Below the pieces are notes generated by a model, which had not been told where the DNA came from, made no database searches, and worked only from the letters and a program-made list of their open reading frames with translations. A DNA stretch of 64,000 nt from Altererythrobacter epoxidivorans (GTDB lineage Bacteria > Pseudomonadota > Alphaproteobacteria > Sphingomonadales > Sphingomonadaceae). Both the position numbers and the translations under genes were made by a program. The DNA lies in assembly GCF_001281485.1 (NCBI RefSeq), contig NZ_CP012669.1:2511501-2575500 (forward strand), given 5' to 3'. Numbering within the stretch: position 1 is the first letter of the stretch; each line of letters begins with the position of its first letter. Shown piece after piece: positions 42,996-51,847 of this stretch.

Positions 42996-44121
42996 CGGGT
43001 GCGGTCTCCAGCAAGGGGCGCGGATTGACCGCGCGGTCATTGATGCGCACTTCGAAATGAAGGTGCGGACCGGTCGAACGACCAGTGCTGCCGATGGCGC
43101 CGATTACATCGCCGGCATCGACCTTTTGTCCCACTTTGGCAGCGAATTTCGACATATGCGCATAGCGCGTCATCAGCCCGTTACCGTGGCTGATCTCGAC
43201 AACATTGCCGTAACCGGACTTGCGACCGACGAAGCTGATACGGCCCTTGGCAGCGGCATAGATCGGTGCGCCGGTCGGGCCACGAAAATCGAGACCCTTG
43301 TGCATGGCGGCGCGGCCCGTGAACGGATCGCGGCGATAGCCGAAGCTCGAGCTAACCATTTCAACATGCGCGGGGGCGACCTGCGGAATGCTTTCAAGCC
43401 CGCGTTCGAGCGCAGCCATCCGTGCAAGGCTGAGGCCGAGGCGTTCGAAACGCGGGTCGATCTCTCCGTTCGACGAGGTCGCGAGAATTTCGAGCGGACC
43501 ACCCATCGCCTGCTTGTCGGCCGAACGAACCATGGCGCGCGGATCAAGGCCGAGCTTGCGGATTGCGGCTTCGGCTCGCTGTGCGCGGCGGTCGGCGAAA
43601 CGCGTCAGGCGTTCGACAAAGGCGATTTGGCGCGCTTCGATGCGCGCGAGTTCGGCTGCTTCGGGGAACGCGGCGCTGACCTTCTCGATCGTGTCGGCGG
43701 CCTCGGAAGAGGAGTCGGTTACCGTCTCGCCTTCGCGCGCATCGGCGGGGAGTGCGGAAACCATGTCTTCGATGAACTGCTGGCGGCGGTTGAGGTCGTC
43801 GGCGACCTCTTCGAGCCCGTCGCTATAGGCGGCGAAACGCTCTTCGCTCTTGGCTACCTTGGCTTCACGCTGCAGTAGCGAGCTGCGATCGGCGTCGGCA
43901 CGGTACTTGGCCCATGCCATTGCGCCCATCGACACGCCCCAGCCCAGCAGGAGCGCGACAGCCAGTGCGGCAGCACCCATCTGGATGCGGGAAGAAACCT
44001 TGATGAAGCGTACCTGGCCCTGCGATCGCATGAAGAATTCGCGATCCGGAAACCATTCACGCAAGCGGTTCCCCCACCCGCTGGCAGAAATTTTTTGAAA
44101 CAAAGCGACCCCTCTCGACAT
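42949..44121 (-). CDS. M23 family metallopeptidase linked to bactofilin
   Basis: A 390-residue peptidoglycan endopeptidase with one transmembrane helix at about 49-68 (MGAAALAVALLLGWGVSMG) after a basic cytosolic N-terminus. A coiled-coil stalk (about 75-200) follows, then a C-terminal LytM domain with intact zinc ligands HKGLDF and HLHFEVR. It is the usual gene partner of bactofilin. Start ATG 44121 lacks a strong RBS, and the longer frame to 44205 is non-conserved. It lies divergent from proA across 256 bases in which I see no clear promoter. Confidence 0.93.
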   Translation of the reverse strand: MSRGVALFQKISASGWGNRLREWFPDREFFMRSQGQVRFIKVSSRIQMGAAALAVALLLGWGVSMGAMAWAKYRADADRSSLLQREAKVAKSEERFAAYSDGLEEVADDLNRRQQFIEDMVSALPADAREGETVTDSSSEAADTIEKVSAAFPEAAELARIEARQIAFVERLTRFADRRAQRAEAAIRKLGLDPRAMVRSADKQAMGGPLEILATSSNGEIDPRFERLGLSLARMAALERGLESIPQVAPAHVEMVSSSFGYRRDPFTGRAAMHKGLDFRGPTGAPIYAAAKGRISFVGRKSGYGNVVEISHGNGLMTRYAHMSKFAAKVGQKVDAGDVIGAIGSTGRSTGPHLHFEVRINDRAVNPRPLLETAPDVLKEVRRVPELARR

Positions 44122-44377
44122 TAGTGTCGTTTGACCCGTCGTATTTTGACCCGGTGAGATCGCTAACAGCCGAATCCTTAAAGGTCGAATCCGGGTTCCC
44201 GGCAAAGGGGCGAATGGAATGACTCCCGCGATGAATCGTTTAAGCGCGGCGAAAGATTAATATTCGAGCGGGAACGATTCACTTTCTTGCGTGTTTGCCG
44301 CCCCCCGATTGAGGGACAAATGGCGTTTGCGAATCGCTGACTGACAGGTCCGACGACCGATGATAGGATGCCAAACC

Positions 44378-45655
44378 ATGGCTACACTTGCAGAAGACCG
44401 CACCGAAAATCCCGAAGAACTCGTACGGGAAATCGCACTTGCCGGCCGCGCCGCGCAGCATGTTCTTGCTGGCATGACGTCGCCAGAAAAAGAGCGCGCA
44501 CTGCATCTTGCCGCCACTGCGTTGCGCGCCGATGCCGAGGCAATCCTGGCTGCCAATGCGCGCGATATTTCAGCAGGCGAAGCGAACGGCCTATCAGGTG
44601 CAATGCTGGACCGATTGCGCCTCGACGAGGCCCGCCTCGAAGGCATAGCGTCCGGTGTGGATGCCGTCGCCAGCCTGCCCGATCCGGTGGGCGAGGTTAT
44701 CGGGACATCCGAACCTCCCAACGGGCTGAAGCTCAGCCGGGTTCGCGTTCCCATCGGGCTGATCGGGATGATCTACGAATCGCGTCCCAACGTCACAGCC
44801 GATGCGGCGGCGCTATGTGTTCGGGCCGGCAATGCGGCCCTCTTGCGCGGCGGGAGCGAAGCGGTTCATTCCAACCGGGCGATCCATGCCGCTATGGTCC
44901 GCGGGCTAGCAGAGGGTGGTGTGCCCGAAGCTGCCGTGCAATTGATGCCGACCCAGGACCGTGCCGCTGTCGGCGCCATGCTGACTGCGGCCGGAATGAT
45001 CGACATGATCGTCCCTCGCGGCGGGAAGGGGTTGGTTGCGCGGGTGCAGGCCGATGCGCGCGTCCCCGTGCTCGCCCATCTCGACGGCATCTGCCACACC
45101 TATGTCCATTCGGCAGCCGATCCCGAAATGGCCGAAAGAATAGCGCTCAACGCCAAGCTGAGGCGCACCGGCATCTGCGGCGCGATGGAAACCTTGCTGA
45201 TCGACGCGACCTATCCCGAGGCTGCACGGCTGGTCGCATCGCTGGCGGACGCGGGCTGCGAACTTCGCGGTGACGGGCGGATTTGCGCGCTCGACGAACG
45301 CGTCATTCCGGCGAGCGCCAATGACTGGGACACCGAATATCTCGACGCGGTGCTTTCGGTCGCGTGTGTCGACGGGCTGGGGGCAGCGATGGACCATATC
45401 GCCCGCCATTCCTCGCACCATACGGATGCGATCGTCACCGATGACGAAACGGTGGCAGAGCGCTTCCTCGCCTCGGTCGACAGCGCCATCGTGATGCACA
45501 ATGCCTCTTCGCAATTCGCCGATGGCGGGGAATTCGGCCTCGGCGCCGAAATCGGCATCGCAACCGGCAGGCTTCATGCGCGCGGGCCGGTCGCTCTCGA
45601 AGGGCTGACCACCTACAAATGGCTGGTGCGCGGTTCGGGACAGGCACGGCCCTGA
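44378..45655 (+). CDS. proA: gamma-glutamyl phosphate reductase
   Basis: A 425-residue enzyme reducing gamma-glutamyl phosphate to glutamate semialdehyde in proline synthesis. The catalytic Cys is C267 in RRTGICGAMETLLID. Family blocks GLIGMIYESRPNVTADAA (in part), VPRGGKGL and GEFGLGAEIGIATGRLHARGP (in part) are intact and the length is normal. The ATG at 44378 follows AGGATG. No proB is next to it. It opens the proA-nadD-rsfS-rlmH-envC-ctpA run, with nadD 13 bases after. Confidence 0.96.
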   Translation: MATLAEDRTENPEELVREIALAGRAAQHVLAGMTSPEKERALHLAATALRADAEAILAANARDISAGEANGLSGAMLDRLRLDEARLEGIASGVDAVASLPDPVGEVIGTSEPPNGLKLSRVRVPIGLIGMIYESRPNVTADAAALCVRAGNAALLRGGSEAVHSNRAIHAAMVRGLAEGGVPEAAVQLMPTQDRAAVGAMLTAAGMIDMIVPRGGKGLVARVQADARVPVLAHLDGICHTYVHSAADPEMAERIALNAKLRRTGICGAMETLLIDATYPEAARLVASLADAGCELRGDGRICALDERVIPASANDWDTEYLDAVLSVACVDGLGAAMDHIARHSSHHTDAIVTDDETVAERFLASVDSAIVMHNASSQFADGGEFGLGAEIGIATGRLHARGPVALEGLTTYKWLVRGSGQARP

Positions 45656-45668
45656 GCGAGACCGGCGA

Positions 45669-46310
45669 ATGAAGACCGGCCTGCTCGGCGGCAGTTTCAA
45701 TCCTGCGCATGGCGGACACCGGCGGATCACCCTGTTCGCCATGGAGGCGCTGGGCCTGGACGAGGCCTGGTGGCTGGTTTCTCCGGGCAATCCGTTAAAA
45801 CCGCGCAAGGGGATGGCACCGCTCGCAGCAAGGCTGCGATCCGCGCATGATCAGGCGCGGCGGGCACCCATTCGCCCGACCGCGATAGAGGCGCAAATCG
45901 GCACCCGTTATACCGTGGACACGCTGAAGGCGTTGAAGCGCCGCTATCCGATGCGCCAGTTCGTGTGGCTGATGGGTGCGGACAATTTGTCACAGTTTCA
46001 TCGCTGGCGCGACTGGCGCGGAGTAGCCCGGACGATGCCGATTGCGGTAATCGCCCGCCCCGGTTATGATGATGACGCTATGGCGAGCCCTGCCATGGCC
46101 TGGCTCAGGCGCTACCGGGTACCTGCCGCCAGCTTTAAAACCCGGGGCAGATGGAGCGCGCCGGCACTGGTGTTATTGCGTTTCGATCCTGATCCACGCT
46201 CGGCCACGGCCATTCGCCGCGCCGATCCGGATTGGGCATCGCGCAGTTCAGGTCAGCCGGTCAGGGATGCGGTTACGCATCGGCTTATCCAGACATCGGA
46301 GGGAACATGA
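45669..46310 (+). CDS. nadD: nicotinate-nucleotide adenylyltransferase
   Basis: A 213-residue enzyme transferring AMP to nicotinate mononucleotide in NAD synthesis. The nucleotidyltransferase motif GGSFNPAHGGH is at residues 7-17 and the second signature appears as RSATAIR near residue 178. The position between proA and rsfS is the standard order in alphaproteobacteria. Confidence 0.95.
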   Translation: MKTGLLGGSFNPAHGGHRRITLFAMEALGLDEAWWLVSPGNPLKPRKGMAPLAARLRSAHDQARRAPIRPTAIEAQIGTRYTVDTLKALKRRYPMRQFVWLMGADNLSQFHRWRDWRGVARTMPIAVIARPGYDDDAMASPAMAWLRRYRVPAASFKTRGRWSAPALVLLRFDPDPRSATAIRRADPDWASRSSGQPVRDAVTHRLIQTSEGT

Positions 46311-46376
46311 GGCGCGAACCAAGCGTTTCTTTTTCCATGCGATTTTGCCCCATCATCAGGAGATGTGAATCCGCCT

Positions 46377-46799
46377 ATGAATCAGGCGCATACACAGTCG
46401 GCTGCGGCCGACACCGCGGCCAAGGCACCTGCCATGGCCAAGGCTGAAAAAACCGCCGATGCGCTTCACGAACTCGTGATGGCGCAACTGGATGACGACC
46501 AGGCGCAGGAAATCGTTTCGATCCCGCTGGAAGGCAAGAGCTCGATTGCAGATCACATGGTGATCGCTTCGGGCCGCTCGACCAGGCAGGTCGCCGCGAT
46601 GGCGCAGAAACTCGCCGAACGGATCAAGCGCGAGGGCTATGGCTTTGCCCGTGTCGAAGGCCTTCCGGCCGCCGACTGGGTGCTGATCGATGCCGGCGAC
46701 GTCGTCGTCCACCTGTTCCGCCCCGAGGTTCGCAGCTTCTATAATCTGGAGCGCATGTGGGCCTTTGGCGATAACGAGCCGGCAACCGGCACGGCGTGA
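46377..46799 (+). CDS. rsfS: ribosomal silencing factor RsfS
   Basis: A 140-residue protein that binds L14 and blocks 30S-50S joining in starvation. The core begins LHELVMAQLDDDQAQEIVSIPL (in part) and ends YNLERMWAFGDNE, as usual. The N-terminal ~25 residues are Ala/Lys-rich and variable. The start is uncertain: AGGAG lies 14 bases before ATG 46377 but only 3 bases before an in-frame GTG at 46365. It is followed by a hairpin and then rlmH. Confidence 0.93.
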   Translation: MNQAHTQSAAADTAAKAPAMAKAEKTADALHELVMAQLDDDQAQEIVSIPLEGKSSIADHMVIASGRSTRQVAAMAQKLAERIKREGYGFARVEGLPAADWVLIDAGDVVVHLFRPEVRSFYNLERMWAFGDNEPATGTA

Positions 46800-46869
46800 T
46801 CGTCCGACGCTCGCACTGCGGTGCGGGCGCGCTCGACGCTGTAAGCTAGCCACGTTAGTGGCAGCGACA

Positions 46870-46892
46870 GGCAGGGCGATGTCTGCCCTGCC
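46870..46892 (+). terminator. hairpin in the rlmH leader
   Basis: GGCAGGGC-GATGTCT-GCCCTGCC, a perfect 8-pair stem 11 bases upstream of the rlmH Shine-Dalgarno. The following GCGCTTTGATT is only weakly T-rich, so it may be a partial terminator or attenuator between rsfS and rlmH. Confidence 0.45.
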
Positions 46893-46914
46893 GCGCTTTG
46901 ATTGAGGTGGTGCC

Positions 46915-47337
46915 ATTCTCTTCCACGTGATCGCTCGCGGCAAGATCGCACGTTCGCCCGAGGCGGAACTGGTCGCACGTTACGAGAAGCGGCTGACCTG
47001 GCCGGTCAAGCTGACCGAATTGCCCGAAACCGGCGGACGGGTCCCCGATCCGCAATCACCCTTCAAGACCGTCCTGCTGGACGAGCGCGGCAAGAATCTT
47101 TCTTCCGAAGAACTGGCGGAAATCCTCGGTCGCTGGCGCGATGATGGCATTCGCGAGGCACGTTTCGTCCTCGGCGCGGCCGACGGCCACTCGCGCGAAG
47201 AGCGGGCAGAGGCCGACCTGCTGATCGCCTTCGGCAAAGCGACCTGGCCGCATCTTCTGGCGCGCGCGATGCTGATGGAACAGCTCTATCGCGTGACGAC
47301 GATACTTGCAGGCCACCCCTATCATCGCGCAGGGTAG
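46915..47337 (+). CDS. rlmH: 23S rRNA (pseudouridine1915-N3)-methyltransferase RlmH, probable ATT start
   Basis: A 140-residue SPOUT methyltransferase acting on pseudouridine 1915 of helix 69. The SAM knot reads VLGAADGH, and the C-terminus EQLYRVTTILAGHPYHR is the family signature. The usual N-terminal strand (ILFHVIARGK here) is in frame, and its first codon is ATT at 46915, lining up with Met1 of E. coli RlmH (A7-x-G9 in both). GAGGTG, complementary to the 16S tail, lies five bases before the ATT. The nearest standard start, GTG 46927, would delete four residues of strand 1 and lies 17 bases from that site. An upstream TGA at 46903 excludes any longer frame. Confidence 0.9.
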   Translation: MLFHVIARGKIARSPEAELVARYEKRLTWPVKLTELPETGGRVPDPQSPFKTVLLDERGKNLSSEELAEILGRWRDDGIREARFVLGAADGHSREERAEADLLIAFGKATWPHLLARAMLMEQLYRVTTILAGHPYHRAG

Positions 47338-47342
47338 CGCGA

Positions 47343-48581
47343 ATGCTGCCTCGTACGCCATCCTTCCTGCTCTGTCTGATTGCGGCGCTCGGCCTGACCG
47401 GCTTGGCGGCGCTTGATTTCCGCGCAGAGGCACAGGGCGCATCGGCCTATGCGACGCCGCGTGAAGCGCGTGCTTCGCTCGACCGGGCGCAGAAGGCTGC
47501 CCGCGAGGCGGAAGAACGTGCAGCCACCCTTTCAAGGCAGGCGCGCGAGGCTGGCGTGGCCGCTGAAAAGGCGACCCGCGAAGCGGCAGCGCTCGCGGCG
47601 CAGATCCAATTGGCAGAGGCCAATTCGACCGAGGCCGAGGCACGGCTCGCACTGATCAAAGACCAGCGCCGCGTGCTCGACCGGCAATTGGCAAGGCGCC
47701 AGGGGCCGATCGTGCGGCTGACTGCGGCGCTACAGAACATGTCGCGTCGCCCGCTCGCGCTTTCGGCGCTCAAGCCCGGGTCGCTGAGGGACACAGTCTA
47801 TGTCCGCGCCGTCCTGGGCAGCGCGATACCCGAAGTACGTTCGCGCACGGCCTCGCTCCGTGCCGAACTGGCTAGGGGCAAGGCGCTGGAGCGCGAAGCT
47901 GCCATTGCACTTCAAAGCCTGCGGGAAAGCCAAAGCCGGCTGACCACGCGGCGGTCCGAATTGTCGGCGCTGGCGGCGCGCCAGAGGACCACCTCGCGCA
48001 ATGCGACCGGGTCTGCAAAGCGCGAGAATGACAGGGCGCTGGCTCTTGCTGAGGAGGCGCGCGATCTCGACGCCCTTGTCGGACAGCTCGACACCGCATC
48101 CCGGCTCCGCCGCGAGCTTGCCGCCTTGCCTGGGCCAATCATGCGCCCGCCGCGGCCCGGCGAATCGGAAGTTGTCGAGCCTGCTGGCCCTCGCCCTATC
48201 CCTAGCTCCACGGCGGCACCGTCGGATCTTCGCCTCCCCGTGCAGGGCCGGACGATCACGGGCTATGGCGAAATGGGTGATGCGGGCCTCCGCGCTACCG
48301 GAATCTCTATTGCGCCGAGACCGGGCGCGCAGGTCGTGTCGCCGGGGCGCGGACGGATCGCCTTTGCCGGTCGCTATCGTGGTTACGGGCAGATCGTGAT
48401 CGTCGAGCACCCCAATGGCTGGACCAGTCTTGTGACGGGCCTGGGGCGGACCGACGTGCAGGCTGGCGACGATGTCGTTGGCGGAAGTCCGCTGGGTGTT
48501 GCGCCATCGGCAAACCCTGCGATCACTCTCGAACTGCGCCGGGAAGGCAGCGCCCGCAATCCCCTGCAATACATGGATTGA
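47343..48581 (+). CDS. murein hydrolase activator EnvC-like protein (degenerate LytM)
   Basis: A 412-residue periplasmic protein. The signal peptide is at the N-terminus (FLLCLIAALGLTGLAALDF), followed by a long Ala/Arg/Glu-rich coiled coil (about 40-240) and a Pro-rich linker. The C-terminal LytM fold has lost the zinc ligands: ATGISIAPRPGAQVVSPG where HxxxD is expected, and TLELRRE where HLH is expected. It is therefore an amidase activator rather than an enzyme, as EnvC is. It starts 5 bases after rlmH and precedes ctpA, the common alphaproteobacterial order. Confidence 0.92.
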   Translation: MLPRTPSFLLCLIAALGLTGLAALDFRAEAQGASAYATPREARASLDRAQKAAREAEERAATLSRQAREAGVAAEKATREAAALAAQIQLAEANSTEAEARLALIKDQRRVLDRQLARRQGPIVRLTAALQNMSRRPLALSALKPGSLRDTVYVRAVLGSAIPEVRSRTASLRAELARGKALEREAAIALQSLRESQSRLTTRRSELSALAARQRTTSRNATGSAKRENDRALALAEEARDLDALVGQLDTASRLRRELAALPGPIMRPPRPGESEVVEPAGPRPIPSSTAAPSDLRLPVQGRTITGYGEMGDAGLRATGISIAPRPGAQVVSPGRGRIAFAGRYRGYGQIVIVEHPNGWTSLVTGLGRTDVQAGDDVVGGSPLGVAPSANPAITLELRREGSARNPLQYMD

Positions 48582-48725
48582 GGTTGCACGCTGGCAGATC
48601 GCCGCGTGCCAGCGATCGCTTCACACGCTAGGCCCCTGATGCCCCGATGCGGGACGCGGCCCTTCCTCTCATCTGGCGTTCATGCCCGATGCGCGATAAA
48701 AGGTGCGCCAAGGAGCCTGATTGAT

Positions 48726-50063
48726 ATGAAAATTGCCGGTCTTATGCGCAGTGCAGCCCTCGTCACCGCGGTGGCGCTCATCCCGGCGACCACTGCCGGC
48801 ATGGCGCAGGTCGACGGGCGGGTCGGACCGGAATTTGCCAAGCTGTTTGCGACTTATCAGCGGGTGAAGGCTAATTATGTCGAGCCTGTCGACGACGAAA
48901 AGCTGATCCGCGGCGCTATCGACGGAATGCTGGCCTCGCTCGATCCGCATTCGGCCTATATCGACGGTTCCGACCTGCAGCGCCTCGAAACCATGATCGA
49001 CGGCAATTATTCGGGCCTCGGCCTTTCTGTCATCATGGATGACGGTGCGGTGAAGATCATCTCGCCGTTCCGCGGCAGCCCGGCCGAAAAGGCCGGTCTC
49101 AAGGCAGGCGATCTCATCACCCATCTCGATGGCGACCTCATTTACGGCGGCGATCTCGACGATGCGGTTGCGCGCATGCGCGGCAAGGCCGGCACCTCGA
49201 TCAAGCTGACCGTATTCCGCCCGGGCCGGGAAGAGCCTTTCGACGTCAGCGTCACACGCGGCGTGATTGAGCTGGAGCCGGTAACCAGCAAGCTCGAGAA
49301 CGGCAATATCGGCGTTATCTCGGTCAATGAATTCTCTGCCGATGTCGGCAGCGATGTCTTCGCCGCATGGAACGACCTGAAGAAGCAGGCGAGCGGTCGC
49401 CTGAACGGCCTTGTCCTTGACCTTCGTTCTAACCCAGGCGGTTCGCTGGACGAGGCTGTGGCCCTGTCTGACCTGTTCCTGGACAAGGGACGCATCGTCT
49501 CGCAGCGTGGCCGCGCTCGCGGCGAAACCCTTCTCTATGATGCAGAGACCGTGTTCCGCGGCGACATCGCGCAGGGTGTTCCCGTGATCGTGCTGATCGA
49601 CGCAGGTTCGGCTTCGGCCTCGGAAATCGTTGCCGGGGCGCTGCAGGATCACCGCCGCGCCCTCGTCATGGGCGAGCGCAGCTTCGGCAAGGGCAGCGTC
49701 CAGTCGCTGATCCCGCTTGGCCGCGATGCCGCGCTGAAGCTGACAACGGCGCGCTATTACACCCCGTCGGGACACTCCGTGCAGGAAGGCGGGATCAAGC
49801 CTGATATTGCCGTGCCGCAGCTGTCCGATCCGGACCTCGCCAAGCGGCAGAAGTTCATCATGCGGGAAAGCGACCTTCGCGGGCACCTTGTCAATGAACT
49901 GGGACTCAAGGACGAAGCACTCGAAACCGACAAGGCCGAAGATCCACGCTTCAAGCTGACCGCAGCAGAGCTGGAAAAGCAGGGCGTCGAGGATTTCCAG
50001 CTGCACTACGCGCTCGAGACCCTGCGGCGCACGACACCGAGCGCGGTGGCCCTGCGCAAGTAA
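48726..50063 (+). CDS. C-terminal processing peptidase (S41 family, CtpA)
   Basis: A 445-residue periplasmic serine peptidase with a signal peptide (residues about 1-28, ends near AGMAQ). The PDZ domain lies at about 85-160 (GNYSGLGLSVIMDDG, SPAEKAGLKAGD). The catalytic block is DAGSASASEIVAGAL with the general-base Lys in FGKGSVQSL. It trims protein C-termini, including cell-wall hydrolases. ATG 48726 has AAGGAG about 10 bases upstream. The last base of its stop is the first base of the dsbB-like start. Confidence 0.94.
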   Translation: MKIAGLMRSAALVTAVALIPATTAGMAQVDGRVGPEFAKLFATYQRVKANYVEPVDDEKLIRGAIDGMLASLDPHSAYIDGSDLQRLETMIDGNYSGLGLSVIMDDGAVKIISPFRGSPAEKAGLKAGDLITHLDGDLIYGGDLDDAVARMRGKAGTSIKLTVFRPGREEPFDVSVTRGVIELEPVTSKLENGNIGVISVNEFSADVGSDVFAAWNDLKKQASGRLNGLVLDLRSNPGGSLDEAVALSDLFLDKGRIVSQRGRARGETLLYDAETVFRGDIAQGVPVIVLIDAGSASASEIVAGALQDHRRALVMGERSFGKGSVQSLIPLGRDAALKLTTARYYTPSGHSVQEGGIKPDIAVPQLSDPDLAKRQKFIMRESDLRGHLVNELGLKDEALETDKAEDPRFKLTAAELEKQGVEDFQLHYALETLRRTTPSAVALRK

Positions 50064-50536
50064 TGGAAGCAATCAGGACCGCACCGTTGGCCCAGCGCCT
50101 CGCGCTCGGCATTCCCCTGTTGCTCCTCGGCGGCGCTTATCTGGGGCAATTCGGTTTCGACCTGTACCCGTGCGAAATGTGCTGGTGGCAGCGCTATCCG
50201 CATTTCGCGGCCGTGGGATTTGGCTTGGTGTCTTTCCTCGTTCCGCCACGCAATGTGTGGGTGGTGCTCGCGGCGCTCTGCATCCTTGCTTCGGGGCTTA
50301 TCGGCGGATTCCATGCCGGGGTCGAATATGGCTGGTGGGAAGGCATCACCGCCTGCGCCAGCACGATCGAGCCCGGCGCGAATGCGATGGACGCGATCCT
50401 CAATGCACCGCTGGTCCGGTGCGATGCGGCGCCATGGGATCTTTTCGGCATCTCGCTCGCTGGATGGAATTTCCTGATCTCGACGGTCTCCGGACTTGCC
50501 ATCCTGTGGCTGGTCGCGCGAAAGAAGGGTGCATGA
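50063..50536 (+). CDS. DsbB family disulfide bond formation protein
   Basis: A 157-residue inner-membrane protein with four hydrophobic helices. The first periplasmic loop carries CEMC (C37, C40) and the second has C98 and C120. These two redox pairs match DsbB, which reoxidises DsbA using quinone. It is shorter than E. coli DsbB (176) but complete. The ATG overlaps the ctpA stop by one base, and the stop overlaps the coq7 start as ATGA, so all three are coupled. Confidence 0.9.
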   Translation: MEAIRTAPLAQRLALGIPLLLLGGAYLGQFGFDLYPCEMCWWQRYPHFAAVGFGLVSFLVPPRNVWVVLAALCILASGLIGGFHAGVEYGWWEGITACASTIEPGANAMDAILNAPLVRCDAAPWDLFGISLAGWNFLISTVSGLAILWLVARKKGA

Positions 50537-51054
50537 CCAAGGACGAACTCCACCGTATGATACGCGTCGACCAGGCGGGAGAATTCGGGGCGACCCGGAT
50601 CTATGCCGGCCAGCTCGCGGTCATGGGCGATCGCGGCCCGCATGCGCAGGACATCGCGCACATGGCCGAACAGGAGCGGGAACATCGCGAGAAATTCGAT
50701 GCGCTGATGGCGGAGCGCGGTGTGCGCCCGACCGCGCTGCAGCCGTTCTGGTCGGTGGCCGGCTACGCGCTCGGCGCCGCCACCGCGCTGATCGGCCCCG
50801 AAGCGGCGATGGCCTGCACCGCTGCCGTTGAAACGGAAATCGACAAGCATTATTCCGACCAGCTCGACCAGCTCGCCGAAAGCGATGCAGATCCCGAACT
50901 TGCTTCCATGATCGAGCAGTTCCGCGAGGACGAGCGCGAACATCGCGATGCAGCGCTTGCTGCAGGTGCAGAGCGCGCCCCGGCCTATCCCCTGCTTTCC
51001 GGTGCAATCCGCCTCGGCTGCCGCGTTGCGATCAGGTTGGCAGAGCGGATTTGA
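50533..51054 (+). CDS. coq7: demethoxyubiquinone hydroxylase (Coq7 family)
   Basis: A 173-residue diiron hydroxylase that adds the C6 hydroxyl in ubiquinone synthesis. The ligand motifs are visible: GEFGATRIYAGQ, EQEREHREKF, ETEIDKHY and EDEREHRD, i.e. the repeated ExxH pairs of the Coq7 fold. The length equals that of other alphaproteobacterial Coq7. It follows dsbB with an ATGA overlap. The protein is membrane-associated and inferred to be aerobic. Confidence 0.94.
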   Translation: MTKDELHRMIRVDQAGEFGATRIYAGQLAVMGDRGPHAQDIAHMAEQEREHREKFDALMAERGVRPTALQPFWSVAGYALGAATALIGPEAAMACTAAVETEIDKHYSDQLDQLAESDADPELASMIEQFREDEREHRDAALAAGAERAPAYPLLSGAIRLGCRVAIRLAERI

Positions 51055-51158
51055 CCCTGCGCAAGGCGGAACCGCTTGGGACTGCTATGCGCTTCATATA
51101 GAGTTCACGCCGCCTCGGGAAAATTCGCGGGGCACATACGACACGGATGGATATTGCC

Positions 51159-51830
51159 ATGAAACGCCTTCTCGCCCCTGCCGCGCTCGCTTTTGCCGCC
51201 TCGGCTTTCGCCATTCCTGCTGCCGCGCAAGAGGATGCGGGCGACCGGGTCAACATGGTCATCGTCTATGGTGCGGACCAGTGCCCGCCTCCGCAAGCCG
51301 GTGAAATTACGGTGTGCGCACGCAAGTCGGAGAACGAGCGCTATCGCATCCCCAAGGCCTTGCGCACCAGCGACAGCATGGAAAACACTTCGTGGACCAA
51401 GAAAGTCGAAAGCTACGAGATGATCGGCGACTTCGGTATCATGTCGTGCGATCCGGCAGGTGCAGGCGGGTTCCTGGGCTGTACCCAGCAGATGATCGAT
51501 GCCGCTTACAAGGACAAGGCGGAAGGGTCCGACGTCCGCTTCAGCCAGCTTATCGCGGCTGTTCGCGAGGAACGCCTTTCGACGATCGACGCCGATGCAA
51601 CGGCCGAACAGGCGCGCGTCGAGCAGATCGAGCGCGAGTACATGGAACGGCTCGAGCGTGAGCGGAGCCAGACTGTACCGGGCGAAGAAGATACAAGCCC
51701 GCCGCCGATCGTGGATAGTGCGAACCGCCAGCCGCCCGTCGAACCTTCCAAGGAAGGGCCGTTCGACGATGGCGATGAAGAGCAGGTGCCTCTCGACGCG
51801 GCCCCGCCGGCAATGGAACCGGGTGCCTGA
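51159..51830 (+). CDS. secreted four-cysteine protein of unknown function
   Basis: A 223-residue exported protein. The signal peptide is MKRLLAPAALAFAASAFAIP with cleavage near AAAQ. The mature part has two cysteine pairs (DQCPPPQAGEITVCARK and SCDPAGAGGFLGCTQ) and the stretch NERYRIPKALR that I recall in many sphingomonad exported proteins. A coiled-coil-like Glu/Arg stretch (about 145-170) and a disordered Pro/Asp-rich tail follow. No domain is recognised. ATG 51147 (MDIA) is an alternative start four codons earlier. It is 104 bases after coq7 and convergent with the polysaccharide cluster. Confidence 0.7.
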   Translation: MKRLLAPAALAFAASAFAIPAAAQEDAGDRVNMVIVYGADQCPPPQAGEITVCARKSENERYRIPKALRTSDSMENTSWTKKVESYEMIGDFGIMSCDPAGAGGFLGCTQQMIDAAYKDKAEGSDVRFSQLIAAVREERLSTIDADATAEQARVEQIEREYMERLERERSQTVPGEEDTSPPPIVDSANRQPPVEPSKEGPFDDGDEEQVPLDAAPPAMEPGA

Positions 51831-51847
51831 CAGCACCCGCGATCACC

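Noticed and set aside
46919..46934. parS-like TTCCACGTGA at the rlmH start
   Set aside because: Only the central 10 bases match; both flanks differ from the 16-mer.
51820..51839. CGGGTGC-CTGACA-GCACCCG hairpin between the orphan secreted gene and the epimerase gene
   Set aside because: It spans the stop codon and has no T run, so I did not list it as a terminator, although it may slow transcription.
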